A stretch of DNA of 7,913 nt from Dehalococcoidia bacterium. GTDB lineage: Bacteria; Chloroflexota; Dehalococcoidia; Tepidiformales; Tepidiformaceae. The stretch's first letter is position 1. Every line of letters begins with the position of its first letter. Below the pieces are notes generated by a model. It had not been told where the DNA came from, searched no databases, and saw only the letters and a list, made by a program, of their open reading frames with translations. Both the position numbers and the translations under genes were made by a program. This document shows positions 1 through 4,683 of this stretch, in pieces. The DNA lies in NCBI GenBank assembly GCA_023228745.1, contig JALOAP010000122.1:1-7913 (forward strand), in the 5' to 3' direction.

Positions 1-246
1 ATGCTGAGCGGGCCAGGGGCACTCGCGCTGGCGACATCGTCCGCACAGCGCTACGGCGAGGGTGTGACACTCTCCGCGGCGGGTATCGTGCTGGTCGCAA
101 CGTTCGTCGTCTTCGCCCTGACTGCGGTGCTGGTGCGCTTCATCCCACCGGCCGCCCTCCGCGCCTTCGCTCGCATCATCGGTGTGATCCTCATGGCCAT
201 CGCCGTCGACTTCGTCGTTTCCGGCTGGCTGGAGGCGACGGCGTAA
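1..246 (+). CDS. MarC-family integral membrane protein, C-terminal fragment
   Basis: This is the last 81 residues of a membrane protein cut by the left edge of the window. The ATG at position 1 is probably internal, because the family is about 200 residues long and the visible part starts at the conserved glycine-proline motif (residues 4-6, SGPGA) that precedes the last membrane segments. Two hydrophobic segments are visible, at about residues 25-48 and 59-77. The second, with ARIIGVILMAIAVDFVVSG, matches the C-terminal signature of MarC/YhgN proteins ('R-I-x-G-x-I-L-x-A-I-A-V-x-F-x-x-x-G'). MarC proteins are inner-membrane proteins of uncertain transport function; despite the name, a role in multiple antibiotic resistance is not established. 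The gene ends with TAA and is followed by a 111-bp spacer. The family call is from memory of the motif pattern and the substrate is unknown. Confidence 0.8.
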   Translation: MLSGPGALALATSSAQRYGEGVTLSAAGIVLVATFVVFALTAVLVRFIPPAALRAFARIIGVILMAIAVDFVVSGWLEATA

Positions 247-299
247 GGCAGTTGGCGACGGCCGACTGGCGGCGGGCAGCAGCGTCCGCGTACTGCACC

Positions 300-327
300 C
301 GCTGGTAGCTGGCGACTGGCGACTGAC
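300..327 (-). repeat. Inverted copy of the CAGTCGCCAG spacer repeat
   Basis: The spacer after the MarC-like gene contains a tract that, read on the minus strand, is AGTCAGTCGCCAGTCGCCAG followed by CTACCAG. The same units (GTCAGTCG, CAGCTACCAG, CAGTCGCCAG) occur on the plus strand at 1118-1131 and 1643-1676. It is a low-complexity member of a dispersed intergenic repeat family, in opposite orientation to the other two copies. It lies across the -35 region of the downstream ferredoxin gene. Confidence 0.7.
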
Positions 328-351
328 TCCTGGCTGCCGGCCCGATAGACT
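323..351 (+). promoter_or_regulatory. Promoter for the ferredoxin gene, leaderless type
   Basis: A -10-like TAGACT (346-351) ends exactly 6 nt before the ATG at 358. A weak -35-like CTGACT (323-328, 4 of 6 matches to TTGACA) lies 17 bp upstream of it. Transcription would start at or next to the ATG. No Shine-Dalgarno sequence precedes the start, which supports a leaderless message. The -35 element falls inside the spacer repeat. Confidence 0.55.
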
Positions 352-357
352 CGAACC

Positions 358-741
358 ATGCCCGATGACCTTGGTGCAGCCCGCGACGCCGCCGAAAGGC
401 GCGGCGTCGGCAGCTACGAACGCCACATATTTCTCTGCATCGGTCCGGATTGCTGTTCGACGGAGACAGGCGAAGCCGCATGGTCGCGGCTCAAGCGGCG
501 CACGGCGCTGCTCAACGGTTCCTCCGACCGCGGTCGCATCTACCGCACGAAGGTCGGCTGTCTGCGGATCTGCGAAAACGGTCCGGTCGCCGTCGTCTAC
601 CCGGAAGGCACGTGGTATGCCGGCCTCGATGCGGAGGGGCTGGAGCGCGTCATCAGCGAACATCTCGGCGAAGGGCGCAAAGTCGAGGAGCTGGTCATCG
701 GGCGGAACCCGCTATCCGCCCCGCAACCACCGGCGGATTAG
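358..741 (+). CDS. Thioredoxin-like [2Fe-2S] ferredoxin domain protein
   Basis: This 127-residue protein fits the (2Fe-2S) ferredoxin family with a thioredoxin-like fold, related to the NuoE and Clostridium pasteurianum-type ferredoxins. The segment HIFLCIGPDCC (residues 23-33) supplies C27 and C32/C33, and VGCLRICENGPVAVVYPEG (66-84) supplies C68 and C72, giving the expected four cluster ligands. The motif 'C-x3-C-x2-G-P-V-x-V-V-Y-P-E-G-x-W-Y' is the family hallmark and is fully intact. Such proteins bind one [2Fe-2S] cluster and act as small cytoplasmic electron carriers; the partner here is unknown because no oxidoreductase subunit lies nearby. The ATG at 358 was chosen because it is the first start and sits 6 nt after a -10-like box. 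The 40 residues after W86 hold the last strand and helix and a short proline-rich tail. Confidence 0.85.
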   Translation: MPDDLGAARDAAERRGVGSYERHIFLCIGPDCCSTETGEAAWSRLKRRTALLNGSSDRGRIYRTKVGCLRICENGPVAVVYPEGTWYAGLDAEGLERVISEHLGEGRKVEELVIGRNPLSAPQPPAD

Positions 742-771
742 GGCAACGTTTCCCCGTTCCGGTTCGCAGCC

Positions 772-777
772 TACAAT
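772..777 (+). promoter_or_regulatory. -10 box for the 111-aa protein gene, leaderless type
   Basis: TACAAT, 5 of 6 matches to TATAAT, ends 6 nt before the ATG at 784. No convincing -35 hexamer is visible at 16-18 bp spacing. No ribosome-binding site precedes the start. It lies in the 42-bp gap after the ferredoxin stop, so this gene probably has its own transcript. Confidence 0.55.
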
Positions 778-783
778 TCGCAC

Positions 784-1119
784 ATGGCAGTGAAGGATCC
801 CGCTCGAGCGAAGGCTCGCATCGAACAGCAGATCGCGCGGATCGCATGGTTGCGCGGCACCGGCCCCAACCCGTTCGAATACGACCAGTGGAACGCCCGC
901 ACGAAGGAGATCCTCTCCGCGCTCTTCGGCCCGGATTCGCCAGAGCTCGAACGGTACGAGGAGGCCGCGAACATCCGCGGCCGGCTTCCCGGTGTTCGCG
1001 GCCAGGCCGAGAACATGACGCTGAACATCCACGGCCAGTGGGGCATCCTCGGCCGCCTCGAGCGCGCCAAGGCCGTCCTCCAGGAACTCGCCAACGGCCT
1101 GTCCGCGACTAGCCAGTAG
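784..1119 (+). CDS. Hypothetical helical protein, 111 aa
   Basis: I do not recognise a named family. The protein is soluble, charged and predicted to be mostly helical, with no cysteines, signal peptide or membrane segment. The N-terminal part (residues 1-60: a basic helix, then 'L-R-G-x-G-P-N-P-F-E-Y-D-Q-W', then 'T-K-E-I-L-S-A-L-F-G-x-D-S-x-E') resembles a short module ('F/Y-x-x-W-x-x-x-T-x-x-x-L-x-x-L/I-F-G-x-x-S') that I recall at the start of many bacterial hypothetical proteins, some linked to defence or DNA-processing genes. The C-terminal helix (about 89-107, ERAKAVLQELANGL) is like the region that closes that module. Here the module is free-standing, with no effector domain attached. 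The ATG follows a TACAAT box by 6 nt. A repeat-associated hairpin lies just after the stop. Function is unknown. Confidence 0.7.
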   Translation: MAVKDPARAKARIEQQIARIAWLRGTGPNPFEYDQWNARTKEILSALFGPDSPELERYEEAANIRGRLPGVRGQAENMTLNIHGQWGILGRLERAKAVLQELANGLSATSQ

Positions 1120-1210
1120 TCAGTCGCCAGCGGTAGCCGAGGCCCACTACGGCCTCGGGACTACACGCGCCGCTCCATCACCCGCGACCCGGTCACAATC
1201 GACAACCGCC
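1118..1210 (+). repeat. Intergenic repeat, copy A, upstream of the ASRT gene
   Basis: This spacer shares a collinear series of blocks with copy B at 1642-1755. The blocks are the GTCAGTCGCCAG-type tract, the hairpin CCGAGGCC(CACTAC)GGCCTCGG at 1137-1158, CCATCACC followed by GCGACCCG (from 1175) and CAACCGCC (1203-1210). The offset between copies is 544-545 bp with a single one-base slip. The hairpin has an 8-bp stem and a 6-nt loop and lies 17 nt after the stop of the preceding gene, so it could also act as a transcript end, although no T-tract follows. Confidence 0.75.
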
Positions 1211-1227
1211 AATCGTCATTCGACAAT
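1199..1227 (+). promoter_or_regulatory. Candidate promoter of the ASRT gene
   Basis: TCGACA (1199-1204, 5 of 6 matches to TTGACA) is separated by exactly 17 bp from GACAAT (1222-1227, 4 of 6 matches to TATAAT). A start site near 1234 would leave a leader of about 23 nt carrying the GGAGG site. The -35 box sits at the end of repeat copy A, so the repeat may supply part of the promoter. Confidence 0.45.
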
Positions 1228-1247
1228 CCTCCCGCGGGCAGCCCCAC

Positions 1248-1252
1248 GGAGG
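1248..1252 (+). promoter_or_regulatory. Shine-Dalgarno site of the ASRT gene
   Basis: GGAGG lies 4 nt before the ATG at 1257. It is one of the few clear ribosome-binding sites in the window; most neighbouring genes have none. It fixes the start of the ASRT gene and separates its mode of initiation from the leaderless genes around it. Confidence 0.7.
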
Positions 1253-1256
1253 TTGT

Positions 1257-1631
1257 ATGGACGGCGTCGGAAAAACCACCTGGGTCATCGCAGATGGTTA
1301 CCTCCCTGCCTGGAGCACCGGGCGCGAACCAGAGATGACGAGCCACGAGGCCTTCTGTGTCCTCAACGCTGGCGATAGACCCGCAATCGTTGAGGTCATG
1401 GTGTACTACGCCGACCGCGACCCGAGCGGCCCGTTCCGCGTAACGGTCGAAGGAAAGCGGAACCGTCACGTGCGCTTCAACGATTTGGTCGACCGGGAAG
1501 TGCTCCCGCTCAGCGCCGACTATGCCGCGGTGATCCGCTCCAATGTGCCGGTCGTTGTGCAGCACACGCGGCTCGACTCGCGCCAGGCGGAGAACGGGCT
1601 GTTTAGCACCATCGCGTACCCCGCGGGGTAG
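1257..1631 (+). CDS. Anabaena sensory rhodopsin transducer (ASRT) family protein
   Basis: The 124-residue product matches ASRT (PF07100) over its full length. Recognisable blocks are TTWVIADGYLPAWSTG (residues 7-22), SHEAFCVLNAGD (29-40), EVMVYYADRDPSGPFRVTV (46-64), RHVRFNDL (70-77) and the near-invariant VVQHTRLDSRQAENGLFSTI (100-119). ASRT is a small soluble beta-sandwich protein that forms tetramers. In Anabaena it associates with the sensory rhodopsin and relays the light signal, but homologues are widespread in bacteria lacking rhodopsins, where the fold is proposed to bind small molecules or carbohydrates. No rhodopsin gene lies in this window, so a photosensory role is not supported locally. 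Start: ATG with GGAGG 4 nt upstream. The gene stands alone and is bracketed by two same-direction copies of an intergenic repeat. Confidence 0.93.
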   Translation: MDGVGKTTWVIADGYLPAWSTGREPEMTSHEAFCVLNAGDRPAIVEVMVYYADRDPSGPFRVTVEGKRNRHVRFNDLVDREVLPLSADYAAVIRSNVPVVVQHTRLDSRQAENGLFSTIAYPAG

Positions 1632-1641
1632 GCGGCCGGCG

Positions 1642-1755
1642 GTCAGTCGTCAGCTACCAGTCGCCAGTCGTCAGCGATAGTCGAGGCCCACCACGGCCTC
1701 GGGACCTGTGCGACCGGCACCATCACCGGCGACCCGCCTCCGACCTCCAACCGCC
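1642..1755 (+). repeat. Intergenic repeat, copy B, downstream of the ASRT gene
   Basis: The second copy of the element at 1118-1210 has an expanded GTCAGTCGTCAG/CAGTCGCCAG tract (1643-1676). It carries the same hairpin, CGAGGCC(CACCAC)GGCCTCG at 1682-1701, then CCATCACC (1720-1727), GCGACCCG (1730-1737) and CAACCGCC (1748-1755). Relative to copy A, the outer stem pair changes from C-G to T-G and the loop differs by one base, so the pairing potential of the hairpin is kept. It begins 11 nt after the ASRT stop. Confidence 0.75.
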
Positions 1756-1787
1756 GCCACACCGGCGGCAATCGAAAATCGAAAATC
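1751..1787 (+). repeat. Hairpin plus ATCGAAA short tandem repeat
   Basis: A 6-bp stem CCGCCG(CCACAC)CGGCGG occupies 1751-1768. It is followed by an A-rich tract with two ATCGAAA units and a degenerate third (1771-1787). The rest of the spacer up to about 1865 shows only GC-rich sequence with no ORF I can support. Confidence 0.5.
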
Positions 1788-1841
1788 TGAAATGGCGTGT
1801 GCGAATCGGCCTCCCGGCCGCCCACACCGGGCCTTCCGGGC

Positions 1842-1870
1842 CTGCCAACGCGGCGCACGGCGAGCGATGA
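1842..1870 (+). promoter_or_regulatory. Possible promoter of the small-ORF/RNA unit
   Basis: CTGCCA (1842-1847) and GATGAT (1865-1870) each match the -35 and -10 consensus at 4 of 6 positions and are 17 bp apart. Transcription would start near 1877 and give an RNA of about 250 nt ending at the terminator at 2103-2131. The match is weak and is offered only because a start is needed upstream of the ribosome-binding site. Confidence 0.25.
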
Positions 1871-1887
1871 TTTGGCTACCAAGAAGA

Positions 1888-1893
1888 GAGGAG
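1888..1893 (+). promoter_or_regulatory. Shine-Dalgarno site of the 29-codon ORF, can self-pair
   Basis: GAGGAG lies 7 nt before the ATG at 1901 within a purine-only stretch (1881-1901). It is the strongest ribosome-binding site in the window. It is perfectly complementary to CTCCTC at 1919-1924 inside the ORF, with a 25-nt loop, so the message could hide its own ribosome-binding site. Confidence 0.55.
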
Positions 1894-1900
1894 AAAGAAG

Positions 1901-1990
1901 ATGAAAATCCCGATTCACCTCCTCCACGTACGGTGGGAAGTTGACAGGTCTGGCCCGAAGTCAGGGCCGAAGCCAACTGGTCGCACCTAG
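1901..1990 (+). CDS. Candidate 29-aa small protein or leader peptide
   Basis: The ATG follows a strong GAGGAG site at ideal spacing, and the ORF ends with TAG at 1988-1990. The peptide begins MKIPIHLLHVRWEVDR and ends with a duplicated S/R-S-G-P-K-type stretch (SGPKSGPKPTGRT) that is basic and rich in glycine and proline. There is no membrane segment or signal peptide. The SGPK duplication comes from GGCCCGAAG and GGGCCGAAG, which also form a small hairpin (1952-1956 with 1964-1968). The last codons lie in the 5' arm of the closing stem of a predicted RNA structure, and CACCTCCT at 1916-1923 mimics the anti-Shine-Dalgarno end of 16S rRNA. I do not recognise the peptide. It may be a real small protein, a regulatory leader peptide, or a chance ORF within a structured RNA. 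Confidence 0.5.
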   Translation: MKIPIHLLHVRWEVDRSGPKSGPKPTGRT

Positions 1991-2087
1991 AGCCGGGCAC
2001 GCAACCTGCCGGCACAGAGCTCCAGGGCGGACCGAGCCTCCGGACTACTTCTCGTGAAGTGCTTCGGCTCGGCGGCTAGGGAGCGAC
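1980..2087 (+). ncRNA. Candidate structured RNA element
   Basis: A long-range stem closes this region. GTCGC (1980-1984) pairs with GCGAC (2083-2087), CCTA (1986-1989) with TAGG (2077-2080), and GCCG (1992-1995) with CGGC (2073-2076), with small internal bulges. Inside it are a small hairpin GGCA(1996-1999)/TGCC(2007-2010) and a longer arm, CCGAGCC (2032-2038) with GGCTCGG (2066-2072), capped by ACTTC-TCGT-GAAGT (2047-2060). The 3' strand of the long arm directly abuts the closing stem, so the two could stack as a three-way junction. A strong terminator follows 15 nt later. It does not match tmRNA, RNase P, SRP RNA or riboswitch cores that I know. The pairing is by eye and has no comparative support. 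Confidence 0.4.
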
Positions 2088-2102
2088 ACAGAACACAAAC
2101 AG

Positions 2103-2131
2103 CGGCCCCGGGAATATTCCCGGGGCCGTTT
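2103..2131 (+). terminator. Strong intrinsic terminator, perfect 26-bp palindrome
   Basis: Positions 2103-2128 are a perfect palindrome: CGGCCCCGGGA, ATAT, then TCCCGGGGCCG, followed by TTT at 2129-2131. As RNA it forms an 11-bp GC-rich stem with a 4-nt loop, extendable by a G-T and an A-T pair at the base. The T-tract is short, as is common in GC-rich genomes. On the minus strand a TGTTTGTGTT tract follows, so it may act in both directions. No conventional gene precedes it, which is the main reason to believe that a short transcript ends here. Confidence 0.75.
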
Positions 2132-2267
2132 CACGTCCGGTCGCTCCCGTCGCCGCGTCGACTCACCTGGCCTTCGGCCCCACGAAACGTTGGCCGAGGA
2201 CTCTGACACGCCGCCATTCGCCAACTTTGGTGCGCAGACCGATGGGCCTGGAGGCGGCCCATAGCCA

Positions 2268-2291
2268 GTAGTGGCGGGCCACCACTACCCT
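2268..2291 (+). promoter_or_regulatory. proB -10 box overlapping an inverted repeat
   Basis: TACCCT (2286-2291) ends 7 nt before the proB ATG. It overlaps the right arm of the inverted repeat GTAGTGG (2268-2274) / CCACTAC (2282-2288), which has a 7-nt spacer. A dyad over a -10 region is a typical operator position, but the arms are short. A second small dyad, GGGCC (2244-2248) / GGCCC (2256-2260), lies upstream. No clear -35 box or Shine-Dalgarno site is visible. The rest of 2132-2267 shows nothing I can support. Confidence 0.4.
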
Positions 2292-2298
2292 TGAGCGC

Positions 2299-3408
2299 AT
2301 GACTCGTCGCCGGATTGTGGTGAAGCTGGGCACGAGCCTCCTGACTGCTGGCTCCGACCGCCTGGATCTCGAAGCGATGTCGCGCCTGGTGGGACAAGTT
2401 GTACGGCTGCGGAAACGCGGCGCCGAAGTGGTGCTCGTTTCGAGCGGCGCCCAGGCAGCGGGCCGCCACCGGCTCGGCAAGCGGCTCCGCCCCGGCCAGT
2501 CGCCCAGCCGCCAGGCCTTCGCCAGTGTCGGCCAGAGCCACCTCATGCAGAGCTGGGACGAGCTGTTCGACTGGCACGATGTCGTCGTCGCGCAGGTGCT
2601 GCTCACTCGCCGGGACCTCGCCGATCGCCTCGGCTACCTGAACGCACGCAACACCCTGCGCGACCTGCTCGAAGCCGGGACTGTGCCCATCGTGAATGAG
2701 AACGACGCCGTCGCGCTCGACCGCGTGCTCGCACAGAACATCGGCGAGAACGATTCGCTGTCCGCGATGGTCGCAAACCTGATCGACGCGGACCTGCTCG
2801 TCATCCTCACGGACGTCGATGGGCTGTACGAAGCCGACCCGCGTGTCCAGCCGGACGCGAAGCTGATTCGCCGCGTCGAACGGATCGATGAGGTGGAGGC
2901 GATGGCCGGTGGCGCGCAGGGTCCTGGGACCGGCGGCATGGTGACGAAGCTCAGTGCCGCGCGCATCGCCACCCAGGGCGGTGTCGAAGTGGCCATCGCG
3001 AATGGACGGCGGCCGGACACCCTCATCGAGATCGCTGGTGGCGCGGAGACCGGCACCCGCTTCTTGCCCGCGCCCAGCGGCCGCCTCGAAAGCCGCAAAC
3101 GCTGGATCCTTGGCAGCGTCACCCGCGCGGGCTGCATTGTCGTCGACGACGGGGCGGTGACAGCACTGCAAAAGCGCGGCCGCAGCCTCCTCCCGGCCGG
3201 CGTCACACGCGTCGAAGGCATGTTTGACCGGGGCGAGGCCGTCGAAGTGCGCGATGCGAAGGGCGCCCGCGTGGCCGCAGGCATGAGCAACTACGCCAGC
3301 AACGAGCTCGAGCGGATTCGCGGCCTGCACAGCGACCGCATCGCTGCGACGCTCGGCTACAGCTACGGCGAAGAGGCGATCCACCGGGACAATCTCGTGC
3401 TTTTGTGA
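2299..3408 (+). CDS. proB: Glutamate 5-kinase (ProB) with C-terminal PUA domain
   Basis: ProB phosphorylates L-glutamate with ATP to gamma-glutamyl phosphate, the first and usually feedback-inhibited step of proline synthesis in the cytoplasm. The 369-residue length is normal for the two-domain form. The amino-acid-kinase domain shows RRRIVVKLGTSLLT (residues 3-16, with K9), VLVSSGAQAAGRHRLG (45-60), VPIVNENDAV with NEND at 133-136, LLVILTDVDGLY and the nucleotide-binding GTGGMVTK (210-217). The PUA domain covers about residues 268-360. The usual hydrophobic residue after SSGA is Q52 here. The ATG at 2299 sits 7 nt after a -10-like TACCCT with no Shine-Dalgarno site. The usual partner genes proA and obg are absent: downstream is a convergent gene, so proB appears to be a single-gene unit. 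Confidence 0.97.
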   Translation: MTRRRIVVKLGTSLLTAGSDRLDLEAMSRLVGQVVRLRKRGAEVVLVSSGAQAAGRHRLGKRLRPGQSPSRQAFASVGQSHLMQSWDELFDWHDVVVAQVLLTRRDLADRLGYLNARNTLRDLLEAGTVPIVNENDAVALDRVLAQNIGENDSLSAMVANLIDADLLVILTDVDGLYEADPRVQPDAKLIRRVERIDEVEAMAGGAQGPGTGGMVTKLSAARIATQGGVEVAIANGRRPDTLIEIAGGAETGTRFLPAPSGRLESRKRWILGSVTRAGCIVVDDGAVTALQKRGRSLLPAGVTRVEGMFDRGEAVEVRDAKGARVAAGMSNYASNELERIRGLHSDRIAATLGYSYGEEAIHRDNLVLL

Positions 3409-3420
3409 GTCCCCCGTGTT

Positions 3421-3512
3421 CAGTGCCCGGTGCCCGTGCTCAGTGCTTCACGGCACGAGGTACGAGCTACCCGGCAACATGGCACGGGGCACTCGGCAGG
3501 GGCACGGGGCAC
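3421..3512. repeat. GC-rich repeats in the convergent spacer proB / DUF4328 gene
   Basis: The 119-bp spacer between two convergent genes holds two exact copies of GGCACGGGGCAC, at 3481-3492 and 3501-3512. They are spaced 20 bp apart and look like a decayed tandem repeat. The stretch GTGCCCGTGC (3430-3439) is their near reverse complement, and CAGTGC occurs at 3421 and 3441. The inverted arrangement could form long imperfect hairpins and serve as a two-way transcript end, but there is no T-tract. Confidence 0.55.
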
Positions 3513-3527
3513 CGCCCCGCCCACCGC

Positions 3528-4586
3528 CTACCAGCCCGCGGCGGCTGTACCGGGTATCGCGTCGTAGGGGCTCGCGCTGGAAGTCTCGGCGCCGGGGACT
3601 GCTGGCAGGCCGGCGGGCAGGTCGAACTTCTGGTTCGCGCGCTCCTGTCGCGAGGTAAGGCGTGCAACAACCACGATCGCGAGCGCCGTGACCACGATCA
3701 TGGCGATGTCCATGCCGAAGGCGAACCAGGTGACGTCGGCCAGTTCGCCCGCAGTCAGCTCGCCGCTATCATCTGCTGCCGCCGTCCAGGCGCCTGTCCA
3801 GAGCCCGTTCGCGACCACGTAGGCGATCCACCAAATGATGATCCAGAGCGACGTTGAGCGGCGGCGGTAGCGATCGCTCAGGTCCGCGGGTAACGCCGGG
3901 TCGCTGGCCCGCCACGCCTGTAACAGCACCCGGCAGGGCTGGACCCAGTTCGCGAAGGGGATGAACCACCAGGCGATGGACCAGCCCGGCGTGAACTCCG
4001 CGTCGCGGACGCCAAGCGAGGCCGCGTTGCACGTCGCCCGCCGCGTCCACCAGATGAACACGCCCGCGATGGGCAGCACGATCATGAGCTGCAGCCCCTT
4101 CACGATCCCGAAGAAGTCGTACGAGGCCTGCTCCTGGTCGAACGTCACGCGCTTGCCATCAGCGATGTCGCGAAGGAGCAGCGCGCGGTCCACATCGGCA
4201 GTGAGCGCAACCAGGGTGACGGCGACAAAGAGCCCAAACAGGATGTAGAGCACTACCGCTGGCGTGCGCAGCGAGGTGAACTTCGGGCGGCGCATGAAAA
4301 ACGGCGTCTGCGCGGGTGGCGGCATGCGCCAGTCCCGCGCGGCGTCGTCGAAGAGCAGCACTTCGCCGAGCGGGCCACGCGTCCACCAGCGCCCGGCGAA
4401 GCGAAAGGGCGCACGATCAGCTTCGGTCCAGCGTCGCGCTCCACCGGCGGCGTCGCCTTCGGGGCTGGCCGTCGTGGTCACGGGCGCGGATGCCGCGCTC
4501 GTTTCATCCCCACCAACCGCACGCCCACAACGACTGCAGAATGCCGCGTCGTCCGGCAGCTCCGTGCCACAACGGATGCAAAACAA
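3528..4586 (-). CDS. Zinc-ribbon DUF4328 membrane protein
   Basis: The protein has 352 residues. The N-terminus is a zinc ribbon with two CxxCG knuckles (C3, C6, C17, C20), followed by a low-complexity Ala/Thr/Ser linker (about 26-50). A small aromatic segment (61-87, FRFAGRWWTRGPLGEVLLFDDAARDWR) recalls the short W-rich modules of actinobacterial and chloroflexal membrane proteins. Hydrophobic segments lie at about 109-130, 163-181, 201-217, 246-264 and 287-309. The stretch IWWTRRATCNAASLG...FTPGWSIAWWFIPFANWVQPCRVLLQAWRASDP is the DUF4328 signature. The C-terminal tail is cytoplasmic-like and proline/alanine-rich. The function of DUF4328 is unknown; the ribbon suggests that it binds a partner. 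Start: TTG at 4586, preceded by GGAG 9 nt upstream; there is no better ATG in frame. It is transcribed divergently from the glycoside-hydrolase-like gene. Confidence 0.85.
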   Translation of the reverse strand: MFCIRCGTELPDDAAFCSRCGRAVGGDETSAASAPVTTTASPEGDAAGGARRWTEADRAPFRFAGRWWTRGPLGEVLLFDDAARDWRMPPPAQTPFFMRRPKFTSLRTPAVVLYILFGLFVAVTLVALTADVDRALLLRDIADGKRVTFDQEQASYDFFGIVKGLQLMIVLPIAGVFIWWTRRATCNAASLGVRDAEFTPGWSIAWWFIPFANWVQPCRVLLQAWRASDPALPADLSDRYRRRSTSLWIIIWWIAYVVANGLWTGAWTAAADDSGELTAGELADVTWFAFGMDIAMIVVTALAIVVVARLTSRQERANQKFDLPAGLPAVPGAETSSASPYDAIPGTAAAGW

Positions 4587-4616
4587 CAGAGAGGTCTCCC
4601 GCCAGCCAGTGCGTTC

Positions 4617-4622
4617 ACTCTA
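4617..4622 (-). promoter_or_regulatory. Candidate -10 box for the DUF4328 gene
   Basis: On the minus strand TAGAGT would start transcription about 24 nt before the TTG codon, leaving room for the GGAG ribosome-binding site (4596-4599). No -35 match was found. It lies in the 132-bp divergent spacer shared with the gene at 4719. Confidence 0.35.
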
Positions 4623-4683
4623 CCGCCTGGCCGCCGTAGTCGCCCAGATCGTCGGCACGTTGTGGCCGCAACTTTTGCCCCGG

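Noticed and set aside
450..1112. Plus-strand ORF spanning the ferredoxin and 111-aa genes
   Set aside because: Arg/Pro/Gly-rich out-of-frame translation that runs across two better-supported genes.
1137..1158. Hairpin of repeat copy A as a standard intrinsic terminator
   Set aside because: No T-tract follows, and the same hairpin occurs in a dispersed repeat, so a terminator role is possible but not supported.
1118..1755. CRISPR-like array from repeated CAGTCGCCAG units
   Set aside because: Units are short, degenerate and irregularly spaced, and no cas gene is present.
1643..2015. Minus-strand ORFs of 94 and 114 codons in the spacer after ASRT
   Set aside because: They translate the intergenic repeat and the structured region, with no motif and no ribosome-binding site or -10 box at a sensible distance.
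1901..2131. tmRNA, RNase P RNA, SRP RNA or 6S RNA as identity of the structured region
   Set aside because: None of the hallmark sequences I know for these RNAs is present, and the length and arm layout do not fit.
2163..2285. Possible 40-aa basic peptide on the minus strand before proB
   Set aside because: It has only a GTG start inside an inverted repeat, no ribosome-binding site and no recognisable motif.
2131..3384. Long antisense ORF (417 codons) opposite proB
   Set aside because: It is the codon shadow of a clear proB gene in GC-rich DNA; the translation is Ala/Arg/Val/His-rich with no recognisable domain.
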